Positions 1 to 11,496 of a stretch of 64,000 nucleotides of DNA are shown here, in pieces. This stretch comes from Zygnema cylindricum (taxonomy: Eukaryota > Streptophyta > Zygnematophyceae > Zygnematales > Zygnemataceae). The notes under the pieces were generated by a model. That model was given only the letters and a program-made list of their open reading frames with translations. It did no database searches and was not told the origin of the DNA. A program made the translations under genes and the position numbers. The DNA lies in contig JBBHKE010002610.1 in NCBI GenBank assembly GCA_037447655.1, positions 1-64,000 of the forward strand, given 5' to 3'. Numbering within the stretch: the stretch's first letter is position 1; each line of letters begins with the position of its first letter.

Positions 1-716
1 AACTCAACCCTGTTCCTATTTTATTTCATTTTGCGGCCAATACAATATGGGTCTTAAGGGCATATTGTATGTTTTGCGTACAATAGGCATATTGTATGGG
101 CGTACGGACACCTACTTTTGAACTATGTTACGTACGAATCATTAACTACCTCCGGCTGTACAGATATTTCGTTCCCACTTTCCGTGTGAAGATTTTATTT
201 AAGATTTTCAAATCTGGACTCTAACCTACGTGGCGCTAATCATAACTGAGGAAGGTTTGTTACTGGCCCGACAAAATGGAATAGTCTTCCAGTAAACGCT
301 GCCAGTAGATTTTTCCGTACATTTACTGGGACGGCCTAATGGAATTCCACCCTGAGTATGAAAATACTCAAACAGTCAAAATAGAAGTCTCATTGGTCGC
401 AACAAATGTGAGGAAACGGCTTTTTTGCAAGGTGGCAAACTACCGTGCAGTAATACGTTGAACCTGTGCAAAACATCAGGAAAAGCTTTCTTTGTGTGCA
501 TGTAAAACTGTGTTAAGTAACGCGCACGCGTGCGCAAGTGAGAACAATTCTTTTGTACGAAATTACGACAGCTTGAGCCGTCTTCAAGCGTGCGATCCCA
601 CACACGTGTGAAAGCTAGGTGGGGGTCTCGTCCACCAGGAGTGGATATTGGTGAAAGAAAACTGTCACGCCTTCCTGAAAAAGCCTATTTAATTCGTGTT
701 GACGTGACGGGCAGCC
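1..716. other. Upstream flank, no recognised gene
   Basis: No convincing coding, RNA or mobile-element signal was seen. The stretch should contain the promoter of the LRR gene that starts at 717, but no TATA box or other element stands out enough to call. Confidence 0.4.
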
Positions 717-794
717 ATGGCGACTGCCATTTTTCTCGCGGCAGTGCTAATCTTTGCGTACTACGTGACACTCGCAAAGGGAGACAACACGAAA
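717..794 (+). CDS. Exon 1: signal peptide
   Basis: The ATG at 717 opens 26 codons that begin MATAIFLAAVLIFAYYVTLA, a short N-terminus followed by a strongly hydrophobic core, as in a secretory signal peptide. A GT follows at 795. Joining it in phase 0 to the exon at about 1417 gives an open frame into the LRR cap. The donor choice is inference; reading straight through instead runs into the 21-bp repeats and a stop near 874. Confidence 0.6.
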
Positions 795-3700
795 GTCATG
801 GCAATCCAAGACACTATGATTTCCCCTCCTCTACTTATGATTTCCCCTCCTTTAGCTATGATTTCTCCCCTATAGCTATGTTTCCCCCTCCTCTAGATAT
901 GACTTCCCCTCCCCTAGCTATGATTTCCCCTCCTATAGCTATGATTTCCCCTCCTATAGCTATGATTTCCCCTCCTATAGCTATGATTTCCCCTCCTATA
1001 GCTATGATTTCCCCTCCTATAGCTATGATTTCCCCTCTTCTAGATATGACTTCCACTCTTGTAGCTAGGATTTTCCCTCCTCTAGTTATGATTTCCCCTC
1101 CTTTAGTTATGATTTCCCCTCCTCTAGTTATGATTTCTCCTCTTCTTGCTATGATTTCTCCTCCTCTAGATACGGCTTCCCCTCCTCTAGCTATGACTTC
1201 CCCTCCTCTAGTTATGATTTCTCCTCCTCTAGTTATGGCTTCCCCTCTCTAGCTATGATTTCTCCTCTACTTATGATATCTCCTCCTCTAGCTATAATTT
1301 GTCCTCCTCAACTTTCTTTCCATTCCTCCTGTGTTGCACTCCATGACTTCACACTCGTAAATCCACATTATATGTCACTCTCATCTTCTCTCCCTGCCAT
1401 TATTGCTGCTGCAGAGCTGGTGCTGGAGGCGATGAAAAGCGCCATCACGAATAAGGAGGAATTCCCTCCGATCGAATGTGGATACCGTTTCTCCTGCGAT
1501 AATTCCGGTCGCGTGACTGAACTGTAAGTGATTATCCCAGCCTGCAAATCCCCCTCTTCGTGAAATCGCACTGAAATCGCACTGATTTCCGCAACATTTC
1601 ATGCACTGAATTCCGTACTGAAATACATCACAGATTTCGCACTGAAAAATCGCACTGAATTTTGCAATTCCGCCTGAAATGTGTATTGAATCAGCAAAAA
1701 AATCTGCAGTGAAACACCACTGGAAAGTCACAATCTCGCAACGACTTTCGCACTAAAATTGACTGAAATCGCACTGAAAAGTTGGTTGAATCTAGCTCTG
1801 ATTTCCGCTCTTAATCGGCAAGATTCGCTCTGAAAATCGCACTGAATCTAGCACTGAATTCCACCTGAAATTTGTATTGAATCCACACTAAAACCTGCAC
1901 TGAACCAGCACTGGGAAACACGGAATCTAACAATGACTTTCGAATTAAAATTTGATCGAAACCGCACTGAAAAGCACGTTGAATCTATCTCTCAATTTCG
2001 CACTAAATCGCCAGGATTCGCACTGAAAATTCGAACTGAATCTAACACTCAAAAGTTTGATTTGTCTCTGCTGTGATGCGTTTTGGGACGGTGGATGAGG
2101 GGGTAGGGAGTTGAGTGGGGAAGGAGAGGGAAAGTGATGAGAGTCTAGTTTATTGACAAACGGGAGGGGTGTGCAGTTTTCTATGGTGTGCGAGTCTAAA
2201 TAGGAGCATTGCGGCAGAGATCGGCAACCTCACACGGCTGACATACATGTGAGAGTAGGTTGAAAGAAGGTATGCATCTCATATGAAAAATTATTATAAT
2301 ACTAATAATGTTATCTTTATTGGTATCTTTTATCTGAAAGGGATAGAAAAATGTCGACTATAATTGTATTGCCTGCAAGTGTTTCTGATTGGACTGGTAT
2401 TGCGAAAAGGTGGTGGGGGTGGGGAGAAAAGGAAAGAGTTTTTAAACTCATAAAAAATAGACAAGTGCTGGTGAATTATGTTTTACATTGGAAATACATG
2501 TGGTTTTTTAAAAACTCCTTGAATAAGGAAACGAAGACCTCCGTACTCAAGGATGATCCTATCTTTGGAATGGTGCATTAGCGGTTCGAATTGATCATCA
2601 CTTCAATAATTAGCAACTGTAAAAAATATAAATTTTTGGCGGAAAATCAAAGTGTTTGAAAGGTAAAATGTGTTTTTTTATTTTCTTACTCCTTGCTATT
2701 TGATTCTAGAAAGTAATGGCACAAAACAGGGGCAATTTTGGATTTGTAGAAACAAAAATCGGTTCGGATTTTTTTATATTTTTTTATTATAACTGCGTAC
2801 ATTCTATTTAGTTTTGAAAATTACTCAGTATAAGGTGGTCAAATTAGCCACCTTTTTTTTGTACATTTCTTAATTTCCAGAAATTAAAAAATTCGTCAAC
2901 TTTGAAGGTTAATTCGGACGATAAAAAAAAAATGGATTTGCTTTAGATTTTCTTGTGTGTCGGTATTGGAGTCTTTGCACTGCTACTTTATTTTTGGAAG
3001 TTTTGGTTGAAAACTTTATTTTTCACAATGAATACAAAAAAACAGTGTAACAGTCACCAACAACTTCGCCTGACGAATCTTTTGACCATTATAAGAGCTC
3101 AAGAGAAGGTGGGGTGGGTGGGGTTGAGGGGTTCAAGAAGTGAAAATAAAATATAATAGTAACCACCAAGTAATAGTTGTTATTAACAATAAGCAACAAT
3201 CAATACTAATGAGAAGAAAAAATAAGAATAACTAACAATAAGAGTTTATAAACAATAATAAAACTATGATAATAACTACCGTTTATGTGTAGAAATTAAC
3301 AATAGTTATTGTAATAATAATAAGCAATAATATTACAAATTATATTGATGAATCATCAATTATAATAATAAAAGCTAACAAACAATCATTACAGTAATTC
3401 ATGAGTGGCTCCTGATACTAGTCAATAATTAATGTTTATTAATGAATAACAATATGCAGTAATAGAGAAAAGCTGTTTATAAACAAAATGTTTGCTTGAT
3501 CAAAAGGAATTTGACTTCTTTGTGGGGATGTGGTGTATCTCAGAGATCTATTCAAGAACAATTTCAATGGAAGCATTCCATCATCCATTGGTCAACTAAC
3601 ATCCCTCCGTACCATGTAAGACATGTGGCCGAATGCACATTTTTATTAAGTTGAAAGGTCTCTCCAAAACTTGTAAGACACGTTTTTTACCAAATGAAGA

Positions 3701-6700
3701 AGATAAAAATGTAAGGAAGATTGATAATATATAAAACATTGTCTATTTCAAGTGGTAGTTGGAGGGGAAGGGAAGCAAGTCAAAATTAGTTATGATCATA
3801 ACAAAATGGGCAAATAAAGAAAAGTACAACAACTATTACTAAAACTCATTGTAGCTAGCAGCGAAACCAATCAAAACCAATTATATTAATTGAAAACAAC
3901 AGTGGTTAATAATGTTAAAAAATGATTTATGTTAAATAAACATAGAAATGCATAATATTAAATAAAGTTGTAGTGATAAAAAGCCTATTTGGCTAAATGC
4001 GTTTGGTAGGTGGGGGGATATGAGGTTTCTCAGAGATGCATCTGGCAACCAGTTGAGTGGAAGCATTCCATCGTCCATCGGTCAGATGACATCCCTCGAA
4101 TACTTGTAAGACACATAACCGAAATGCACATTTTTACTACGTTGAAAAGACCCCTCAAAATCTTAAAAGCAATTTTTTTATGAAATTAAGGAGATTGAAA
4201 AGTAGACATGATTGATGCCTTAAAAAACATTGTCTATTTTGGGGGAGAGGAGGACGGGTTAAAAGCAAGTAAAAATGAGCTAAGATCATAACAAGTTAAA
4301 ACAAAAACGTTAAAAAAAAAGTAAAACAATTAATATTAAAATTATTTATAATGAGCAATGAAAAAAAACAGAATTTATCATAACATTTGAAAAAATAGTA
4401 TTTAATGTTAGGTAGCAATCAATGTTAATTAAACATGAAAAATGAATATCAATAATAAAAATTTCGTAATAATAAGAAGCCCATTTGTTTAGAAAGCAGT
4501 TCAGTGGGTTTGGGAGCGGCATGCAACGTGTCACAGAAATTTAGGGTACAATGATTTGAGTGGAAGAATTCCATCGTCCATCGGCCGACTGAAATCCCTT
4601 TATTATTTGTAAGACGCAATACGGCGAATTATCTACCAAGTGAATTAATAAATAAGATTGATACCTAGTTGAAAAGTATCAACTGTTATAAGGGCTCGAG
4701 CAGGGAGGGCAGGGGTGGGGGGTCAAATCGATTTAATGAAGATAAATAATCCAAATAATTAATATTAATAATTGTAAAAATAATATTGAATAATTTGTAA
4801 AAATCAATAATAATAACTGAAGGTTTATGACTATAACAGTTAAATTCAAAAAACTATAATCGTAAATAAATGCTAAAATTCTGTTAGAACAATACTTCAT
4901 AACTATGGTGAATGTTAATAATTAATGATTGGCATGAAGTGATGACTAACAATTTATATTAGTAAGAATGAAATATTAATAATAATAAGCATATGAGACT
5001 AGACAACATCTGGGAGGTTTGTGGGTGGGGCTTCGGCTTGTCACAGATGGCTAGATAGAAACAAATAAACAGGAATTAATAAGAAGGATTTACATTTAAA
5101 ATGTCTGCGCAATGATTCGTAGAAAACGTAACTAACAATTAGAGTAATTTTGTTTGACTACATTTTGGGAGGTTTTATTTAATAACTTTTATTAATTGGG
5201 ATTGCGAGGAGTCACAGAGATATAGGTGGCAACAAATTGAGTGGAAGCATTCCATCGTCCATCGGTCAATTGACATCCCTAGAACGATTGTAAGAAATAT
5301 AAGAAAAAAAATGGTTCACAAATTTGAAAGATCCCTCAATACGTCGTTAGGCACATTTTGCAATAACGCATATACGGCAAAAACAAGAATGACCATTTAA
5401 AAAATATTTTCTATTTTATGGCGTAGGATTGTGGGGAAGGGGGTGTAGGATATGGTGGTAACAATGAAGTTAAAAACTATTTATGATTACAACAAATTAT
5501 TATTAAAAAAAACTAATATAACCAATTACAATTGATATTGACAAAATGATTAGGGTTATTAAATATTTAATAATGTTAATAATTCATTAAAAAAAAGCAT
5601 AAACGACAACAAAAATAAGTCCATGCAATAAAATAATTTGTAACAATAATTGATAACAATAATAATAATAATTAACAATTAGTAATTCAGTAGTACAAAT
5701 ATAAGTAAGATAAAATATACTCATTTTAAAATTAATAAATAATGACGACAGTATTGTATTAAAATTTATAACAATCAAAATTAGCTATACCTTATCTTGA
5801 TGATTAATAATTGAAAATTAACAATTAACATCAATTAAATACAAAAATAGATGGTGATAAAACTCGTTAATAATAAAAACATTGACAAAAAAGAGTTAGG
5901 ACGTTTGGGGTTGAGTTGAGAAGTTCTGAGATATCTATGTACAATGGTGAGTGGAAGCATTCCATCGTCCATCGTCAATGACATCCCTTCAATACTTGTA
6001 GAGAGATTATACACATTATATACTAAATCACTAAACCAGAGATTTAGGGTACAACCAATTGGTTGGAAGCATTCCATCATTTATCGGTCTGTTGATATCC
6101 CTCCAACAATTGTAAAACACATGATCGATGCGAAAAATAAACAAACACAGAAAAATACTTCTTTAAATCATGTCATTTTTGAAGGGTGAGGCGGTGTGGG
6201 GTGACGAGGGGAGAGGAGGGGAAGAGCTACGAGGAAGGAAAAGCTAGTTGCAACAATAACTACTAATCAGTAAAAATTGTTAATAAAAACTCATAATTAT
6301 TGATAATTATAAAGGATAATGACAGATAACAATAGTAATTAGCAATGATAATGATATTTAGTAAAAATATTCATCATAGAACGAAAATCATAATCACTAA
6401 ATTTTTTATTAATTGTCGATAATGTTTCTACTAAATATTATACAATGAATATTAAACAAATATTAGCAACAATTAATGATAAATCATAATAAATCTCTAT
6501 GATTACTTAGCGTTAAGGACGTTTGGGGGCGAGGATGGGAGGTGTCACAGATATCTAGGTAACAACCTGTTGAATGGAAGCATTCCATCGTCCATCGGGC
6601 AAATGAAATCCCTTGAAGACGTGTAAGACAAATTATAGAAATACACATCTATACAAAATGGAAACATCGCTGGGGATTTTGTAAGCTATAAATAAATTTA

Positions 6701-8616
6701 ATAATAACAATAATGAACTAAATATGTAGAAATGGTATTTAAAAGTTTTCATCATTGAGGGGGGGTGGCTGGGAGGGGGAGGGGGAGGGGGGGATTAGAG
6801 AATGGGGGGGAGATTCGATCAAGTGAAAACTAAGTTTGAAAAAGATTATGTTTTAATGTTATTCTAGATTATAATGGTTGTTGTTTGTTATATAATTAAC
6901 ATCAATATATATAGAATTGTAATTGCTATATATAATACTCTTTACTATAATCGATTGATTTTACCATTATTTATTTATTTATTGTAAATAGCAATCATTG
7001 TTGTTATTATGAAGTCGGGCTCCAATGCTTTCATACCAAGAACAAAAAATTACCAAAACACTTGTTTTGATATGTGCAGGTGTAATGTTGCATAACTAGT
7101 ATTATATTATGTTTGCCAAGATTTTTTTATTTAGCTATTTTGTGTGAATTTCACGTCAGCAGTGACTTCAAGGAGTTCCAAAGGCTTCGGGGTGGAGATG
7201 TGAGGTGTCACAGAAATTTAAGTGACAACCAGTTGAGAGGAGGCATTCCATCGTCCATCGGTCAACTGACATCCCTTGAATACTTGTAGGGCACATGATA
7301 TGCGAACAAATGTATTATGTCAATTTTTGAAGTTCAATGTTGAAACAAACGAATTTTCCATTCTGAAGGGGAGAAGCAGGCGGGAGGAGGGACGGGCTAT
7401 AATTTTTAGACAACCAAATATCAGTATAAGATATTTAGCAATATTGATGTCCGTATTTGTAATTTGTCGGTGGAAAATTAATTTGATCAAAAAACTTAAT
7501 TGATTTATTTAGTGTCACTAAAATATGATAGTTTTAATTCTGTTAAGATTGAGAGAGAATTGGAGTAGTTTTTGCCTTAGCAACATCTGACAGTCAATGA
7601 GGCCAAAAACATCTTTTTATACACACAAGCACAATTTTTTATATAAAAACTGTAATGTGTTGCCGAAAAAAAACGATGTTTTACATTTTTTAGGTAGAAC
7701 TTGCAGCTGGTATTGAGCATAAAATGCGTGCGATGTATGGGGCTGGAGGATGTCACAGAGTTGTGAATGGCAACCAGTTGAGCGGAAGCATTCCATCGTC
7801 CATCGGTCAACTGGAACAAGTCCGTTGGATGTAAGACAAATTTTATTCAAAAGAATTTATAATGTCATTTTTTTGAATGTTCATATTGGATGAGTAAAGT
7901 GTCTGCTGAAGAGGGTGAGTGGGAGAGGTGGGTGTTCGTAGGTTCATAAGGTTTCCAAACAACCAACTAATCCTTATGAACGATTAAATGACTTCAGTTT
8001 TTATAACAATAAATAGCTTGCATAGCTAAATATAATTCAAAAATGTTTAAACTGATACATATTGCAGTTTTTACAAAGTACTATACCATTCATACATTCG
8101 AATGCAAAGGATGCTCCGTTTTTGTTATTTTGTCGTCTGGGTGCCAGTCTTTTTCTTCAGCGGAACTTAAAGAAACACCTATTGCATACATATTTTGATA
8201 TAATCTGTAATTATCATAAGCTTCAACCTTGTTCTCTCTTCAACCCAAATTAGCTTGTTCTCTTCGACCCCATTTTTCCTCGAACTTTCAAGGTTTCTCT
8301 TTTTCCGCCAACCTATATTTTTTTGTGATTCTTCCAAAATCCACCGCTTGACATGTACTAGCCTTCACGGAATGAACTTGAATACAGTGTCGTCTTGTCA
8401 TCGTTTCTTTCCTTTCTCACCCTCTTTCCATGTTTTGAAGGATCAAACTAAATTTTCAGAATCTCCACAAATCAGCGGAACAAAAGAATAGATCGCACAC
8501 CAGATGTTATTTGGAAATTGATACTTTGGAGAGCAGTGTCATGGGGATCTACTTACCAACCAATTGAGTGGAAGCATTTTATCATACATTGTTCTATTGA
8601 TATCCCTTCTATAGTT
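717..8616 (+). CDS. Multi-exon LRR receptor-type gene, partial or decaying
   Basis: This is a composite of exons that together encode a signal peptide, an LRR N-terminal cap and a series of 24-residue plant-type LRRs (consensus around NQLSGSIPSSIGQLTSL). Such ectodomains belong to secreted or membrane receptors that bind peptides or microbial ligands at the cell surface. The exon chain is coherent: the cap exon ends GRVTE plus two bases of a Leu codon, and every intact LRR exon is 72 nt, begins with the third base of that codon and ends with two bases of the next, so all introns are phase 2. Introns start GTAAG or similar and most end CACAG or TCTCAG. Two LRR exons are damaged (near 5931 and 8545), and no transmembrane or kinase exon is visible downstream. 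The gene may be truncated, a receptor-like protein, or a pseudogene. Family assignment is firm; function is inferred. Confidence 0.72.
795..1416 (+). other. Inferred intron 1, filled by a minisatellite
   Basis: The stretch is bounded by a GT at 795 and a pyrimidine-rich acceptor ending GCTGCTGCAGAG at 1416 (or CAG at 1414). Placing an intron here removes the repeat block, which otherwise forces two frame changes between the signal peptide and the LRR cap. Confidence 0.5.
816..1302 (+). repeat. 21-bp tandem repeat (minisatellite)
   Basis: About 22 units near ATGATTTCCCCTCCTATAGC plus one base are arrayed head to tail. Roughly five consecutive units from about 918 are identical, and the flanking units diverge (TAGAT, TAGTT and CTTCT variants). 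Two units are 20 bp, which shifts the frame, and one near 1255 is 18 bp. If translated, the core unit reads MISPPIA. The identical central units suggest recent slippage or unequal exchange. Confidence 0.9.
1417..1523 (+). CDS. Exon 2: LRR N-terminal cap
   Basis: The frame encodes LVLEAMKSAITN followed by ECGYRFSCDNSGRVTEL. This matches the plant LRRNT pattern: an amphipathic helix, a Cys pair, and GRVTEL leading into the first LRR. The exon ends with the first two bases of the Leu codon before GTAAGTG, giving a phase-2 donor that fits the A-initiated LRR exons downstream. The cap lacks the usual conserved Trp before the Cys pair. The acceptor could lie 2 bp earlier, which would not stay in frame with the proposed exon 1. 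Confidence 0.72.
1524..3543 (+). other. Intron 2 with degenerate repeats
   Basis: No LRR exon was found in this 2-kb stretch. Its first 0.5 kb is the repeat block described separately. The rest is AT-rich, with runs of A and T and AATAAT-like words from about 3150. The open frames at 2351 and 2953 show no recognisable domain. Confidence 0.5.
1560..2050. repeat. Degenerate GCACTGAA repeats in a ~190-bp tandem pair
   Basis: The words GCACTGAA and TCGCACTGAA recur many times. At a larger scale the stretch from about 1669 to 1858 is repeated, diverged, from about 1859 to 2045, with shared landmarks such as CCTGAAATTTGTATTGAATC and AACAATGACTTTCG. No coding potential was seen. Confidence 0.7.
3544..3615 (+). 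CDS. LRR exon 1 (72 nt)
   Basis: The preceding bases are TCTCAG and the following bases are GTAAG. The encoded LRR contains NNFNGSIPSSIGQLTSLRT. Spliced to the cap exon it gives GRVTEL then DLF, a typical first LRR. The exon is phase 2 at both ends. Confidence 0.8.
4034..4105 (+). CDS. LRR exon 2 (72 nt)
   Basis: The exon is flanked by TCTCAG and GTAAG and encodes DASGNQLSGSIPSSIGQMTS plus LEY. The intron that follows resembles the intron after LRR exon 1 over well over 100 bp (shared GCACATTTTTA and ACATTGTCTATTT). Exon and intron were therefore duplicated together. Confidence 0.82.
4537..4608 (+). CDS. LRR exon 3 (72 nt)
   Basis: The acceptor is GTCACAG and the donor is GTAAG. The exon encodes NLGYNDLSGRIPSSIGRLKS plus LYY. 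The frame is intact and phase 2 at both ends. Confidence 0.8.
5218..5289 (+). CDS. LRR exon 4 (72 nt)
   Basis: The acceptor is GTCACAG and the donor is GTAAG. The exon encodes DIGGNKLSGSIPSSIGQLTS plus LER. The frame is intact and phase 2 at both ends. Confidence 0.8.
5931..5997 (+). pseudogene. Broken LRR exon (67 nt)
   Basis: The stretch is clearly related to the other LRR exons (GTGGAAGCATTCCATCGTCC is present) but is 5 nt short. Bases are missing in the NQLSG part and at ATCG(G)TCA(A)T, so the frame is lost and a TGA appears. The acceptor is CTGAG and the donor GTAGAG. If included it would shift the mRNA frame; if skipped, the phase-2 chain remains intact. Confidence 0.75.
6040..6111 (+). 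CDS. LRR exon 6 (72 nt)
   Basis: The acceptor is ACCAG and the donor is GTAAAA. The exon encodes DLGYNQLVGSIPSFIGLLIS plus LQQ. Only 42 nt separate it from the broken exon upstream, far less than the 400-680 nt between most other LRR exons. Confidence 0.75.
6551..6622 (+). CDS. LRR exon 7 (72 nt)
   Basis: The acceptor is GTCACAG and the donor is GTAAG. The exon encodes YLGNNLLNGSIPSSIGQMKS plus LED. It is phase 2 at both ends. Confidence 0.8.
7214..7285 (+). CDS. LRR exon 8 (72 nt)
   Basis: The acceptor is GTCACAG and the donor is GTAGG. The exon encodes NLSDNQLRGGIPSSIGQLTS plus LEY. It is phase 2 at both ends. Confidence 0.8.
7759..7830 (+). CDS. LRR exon 9 (72 nt)
   Basis: The acceptor is GTCACAG and the donor is GTAAG. 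The exon encodes VVNGNQLSGSIPSSIGQLEQ plus VRW. It is phase 2 at both ends and the last LRR exon that looks intact. Confidence 0.8.
8545..8616 (+). pseudogene. Decayed LRR exon 10 (72 nt)
   Basis: The exon length is preserved, but the acceptor AG has been lost (ATGGG precedes it), the IPSS core is altered, and a TAG interrupts the last codons. GTAATA follows. This suggests that the 3' end of the LRR array is no longer under selection, or that the gene ends earlier. Confidence 0.7.
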
Positions 8617-10099
8617 GTAATACACATTACCAACAAGATAAGTAGATGAAAAATAATGGTAATTTACAAAATGTTAACCATTGTGGTAAGGCATTTGGAC
8701 GGTTTTCAATCAGTCATGATAGAACAAATATTTTTTTGATTTTTGAAGTCGCAAATTCTCATATAAAACGAGTGTTTTAAAATCGTAAGACGTCGTTTTA
8801 TCTTTCCAATTAATGTTCACTTCACGAAAAAGGGATGGTTTGGGCCGAAGGGCCGGCGAAGAATGGGTAGAGTCTAATACCTTAGTAGCTATAGAAAATA
8901 TATGGATGTGATGTATTTTGTTTCAGTAGTGCATGCATTTCACAAACTAGGGCACTTATCGTTATTGACATTTATTGATTGATTGTCAAAAATTTCAAAT
9001 CATCGTCGACATGTATAAGATATGGCTTAAAACAACTCCAAATCCTCCTCTCTCAACTATAGTTCTCCATTAAGTCCACTACCAAGGAAAATAATTCTTC
9101 TAAGTACCTTAATTTTTTTTCACATGCTCAATTACCCACAAGGTTAACGGGTTGTTCTTGTTAACTTCCTGTGCAACTATCAAACTCTTTTTTTTTTTAA
9201 CTCTGTTCTCGAATACCCTTTCTTTGTAAGAACTATCCCCTGTATAGCTCAAATTTATGTTGCGCCACCAATGACAGCTGGCTAACTATAATGTGGTATA
9301 TACACAGAACCATAAGCTTTGGCAAGTGCGCAAACTACATACTTGTCCAGAGCTGTTTGCGACCAGCCGAATGTGCAGTTGGGTACCCATTTGTACCCCG
9401 TCACACAAAAAGTGCACTGGGAACAGTATGTAAGGGTTTTCTTGCTGAATTTGAAGGAGGTGAAAGTCCGCGAGCAAAAAAATCTGCTACGTTGACTCAT
9501 TTAACATGGAAAATGCATCGTATGACCAAAACCAGGTCCATATGGTAATTACTAAACCCGCTGCTAGTCCAAGATGGAACTCTGCGTGAATCCTAAAGCA
9601 CTCCGCACGCCGTATGTCGCCAGTGAGCCAACGACCAGTGACCAACTTCAAACGACCAGCGCCCAACTTCCAAGCCACATGCCCACACCCTATCATGTCG
9701 TGTGGCATTGCCAACACGCCACACGAGTACGACCTCACGCCTTAAAGGCCTAATTACGTCATGCACATAAAATGCATGGTAACAAAGCAAAAAAGGAAGT
9801 TAATTTTTGCAAAGATCGAATGGAAAATGTCCATAAAATGCGTGGACTACAAAAAAAACATGTCAAAAATAACAAATTGAATCAGGTTAGCACTATGGCC
9901 TATCTTTAACATAAGAACTGGCTCAACTCATTGGCAATCGTGAAGAAACCTCCTTTTTTTGGCAATCTCCCTCCTAAAGAAACTATCAAGACCTCTATGC
10001 TTAGTCAGCTCAATGTGTGCATGTGCTTGGTCAACCACGTCTGGTAACAACTTATCTAACATAGTTTCGAAGCCTCCCATGACTTACACATTATTTTGC
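8617..10099. other. No recognised gene
   Basis: A mix of AT-rich and moderately GC-rich sequence. The open frames around 9290-9740 on both strands have no domain I recognise. No kinase exon for the upstream LRR gene was found. Confidence 0.4.
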
Positions 10100-11189
10100 T
10101 ACTCAGAGACAACACTTTGGTACTCGAGATTGAATATATAACTTGGTGTAGACATAGGGGCTAGATGCCATCTCCCATCTGGCCATCCAAGATGATTTTA
10201 ACTCTTTCAGTTTGCTTATTTGGTGCACTCCATTGTTGTCTCCGTCTAGTCTATTGCTGCATAGATTTTCCAAGGCTTGGCCGATCATATGTAACATATA
10301 GTAACCTTTCCCACATTTGGGGACCCCTTGTCACACTTTCACACCAGTTGCACCACGGGATCTGGAACAAGTAAAGCCTCCCTCACTCTCATCTAGTGCC
10401 CTAGGCTCAAAATGTGGCCCTTAATCTTGGCCCCCTAAGCTTTGTATGCATTCTTGCCCACCCATTGTTTGTTGTCATCATCAAACATTACTCGCTCTAG
10501 GTGTCTTTTACCTCTAGAATCTTTTCGAGCATAACAAAGTTTGTCGCAAACATAGTATCTCTTGGTTTCAATAGCTTGAGTGAAGAGAGCTTGTTGAATA
10601 TGACCGCAATCAAGCTATAGGCTTTGATGAATCTCAAAATCTCCATTGCCTCTTGGACAAGTGTCGAGAAAAAAACCATCTTACTCTAATCTTTCAACAA
10701 CATATCTAGGACGTGGGCCGAGCATGACGTCTATTTAAGAGAATGGTACTTACACACAAGTAGCGAGGTTGTTGCCTTGTTCATTATAGCAATATCAGTC
10801 ACAATGTGCACCATATGCTCCACCCTTACTGCAAGACCTCCTTTATCCAATGCGTCATGAACTTATTCGATATCTTTGTTCTCCCTACTAGTGACAACCG
10901 CCATGAAAAGACGTGTAACCCTTGCGGGTGACCGCTAAAATGTTTAAGAGAGACGTCTGACCAATAGCTGTCCAACCATCTCATGTGAGAGAGGTCTGAT
11001 GTGAGAGAGGAGGCACTGCTACTTTTACCATCTTCATGTAGCTCTTCAAATCCTCGGTCACCGTCGCCTTGCTCGCACTAAAGAGACGAGTTCTTATGGC
11101 ATTGAAGGTCAAGATTTTGTAAGCCTCCCTTATCTCCCCAGTTTGCTTCAGTACAACCTTAAAACAAGGGTTGTGTACTAGGTTGAACG

Positions 11190-11345
11190 GCATCATATCC
11201 AAGATAACCGCAGTTGCGTTGTCTATACGGATCATATCCAAAATGACCGTTGTTGCGGTGTCCTGCCAGCGTTGCACCTACGTTGTTCTGTCGGCATCGC
11301 AGCTGCGCTGTTCTGTTTGCGTCACAGTTGCGTTGTCTTGTAGTG
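11190..11345 (-). repeat. Fragment resembling a family B LTR inside the hAT remnant
   Basis: On the minus strand this segment shares words with the family B 5' LTR near 57,020-57,080 (GACAACGCAACTGCGG, a nearby GATNATTTTNGATNTGAT pattern and CCGTATA). It lies immediately upstream, in minus-strand terms, of the DUF659-like piece, so that reading frame begins in LTR-derived DNA. Confidence 0.45.
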
Positions 11346-11496
11346 CACTCAAGTGATGACGCGTGTCCGTGTGAAACTTACGCTACAAATTACTATCTTT
11401 CTGCCGTCACACTAATTTACTGAGACTTAATGCTTTCCAAAATCAACAACCTTTTCAACCACCTTCCCCAAATATGTTTTTTTTCCTCCCATGCAC

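Noticed and set aside
590-1252. 220-codon open frame through the 21-bp repeat
   Set aside because: The frame stays open because the repeat length is a multiple of 3. The signal peptide lies in a different frame and the stretch fits better as an intron.
2351-2581. 76-codon open frame with GWGEKERVFKLIKNRQ
   Set aside because: No recognised domain, AT-rich intron context and no splice signals that join it to the LRR frame.
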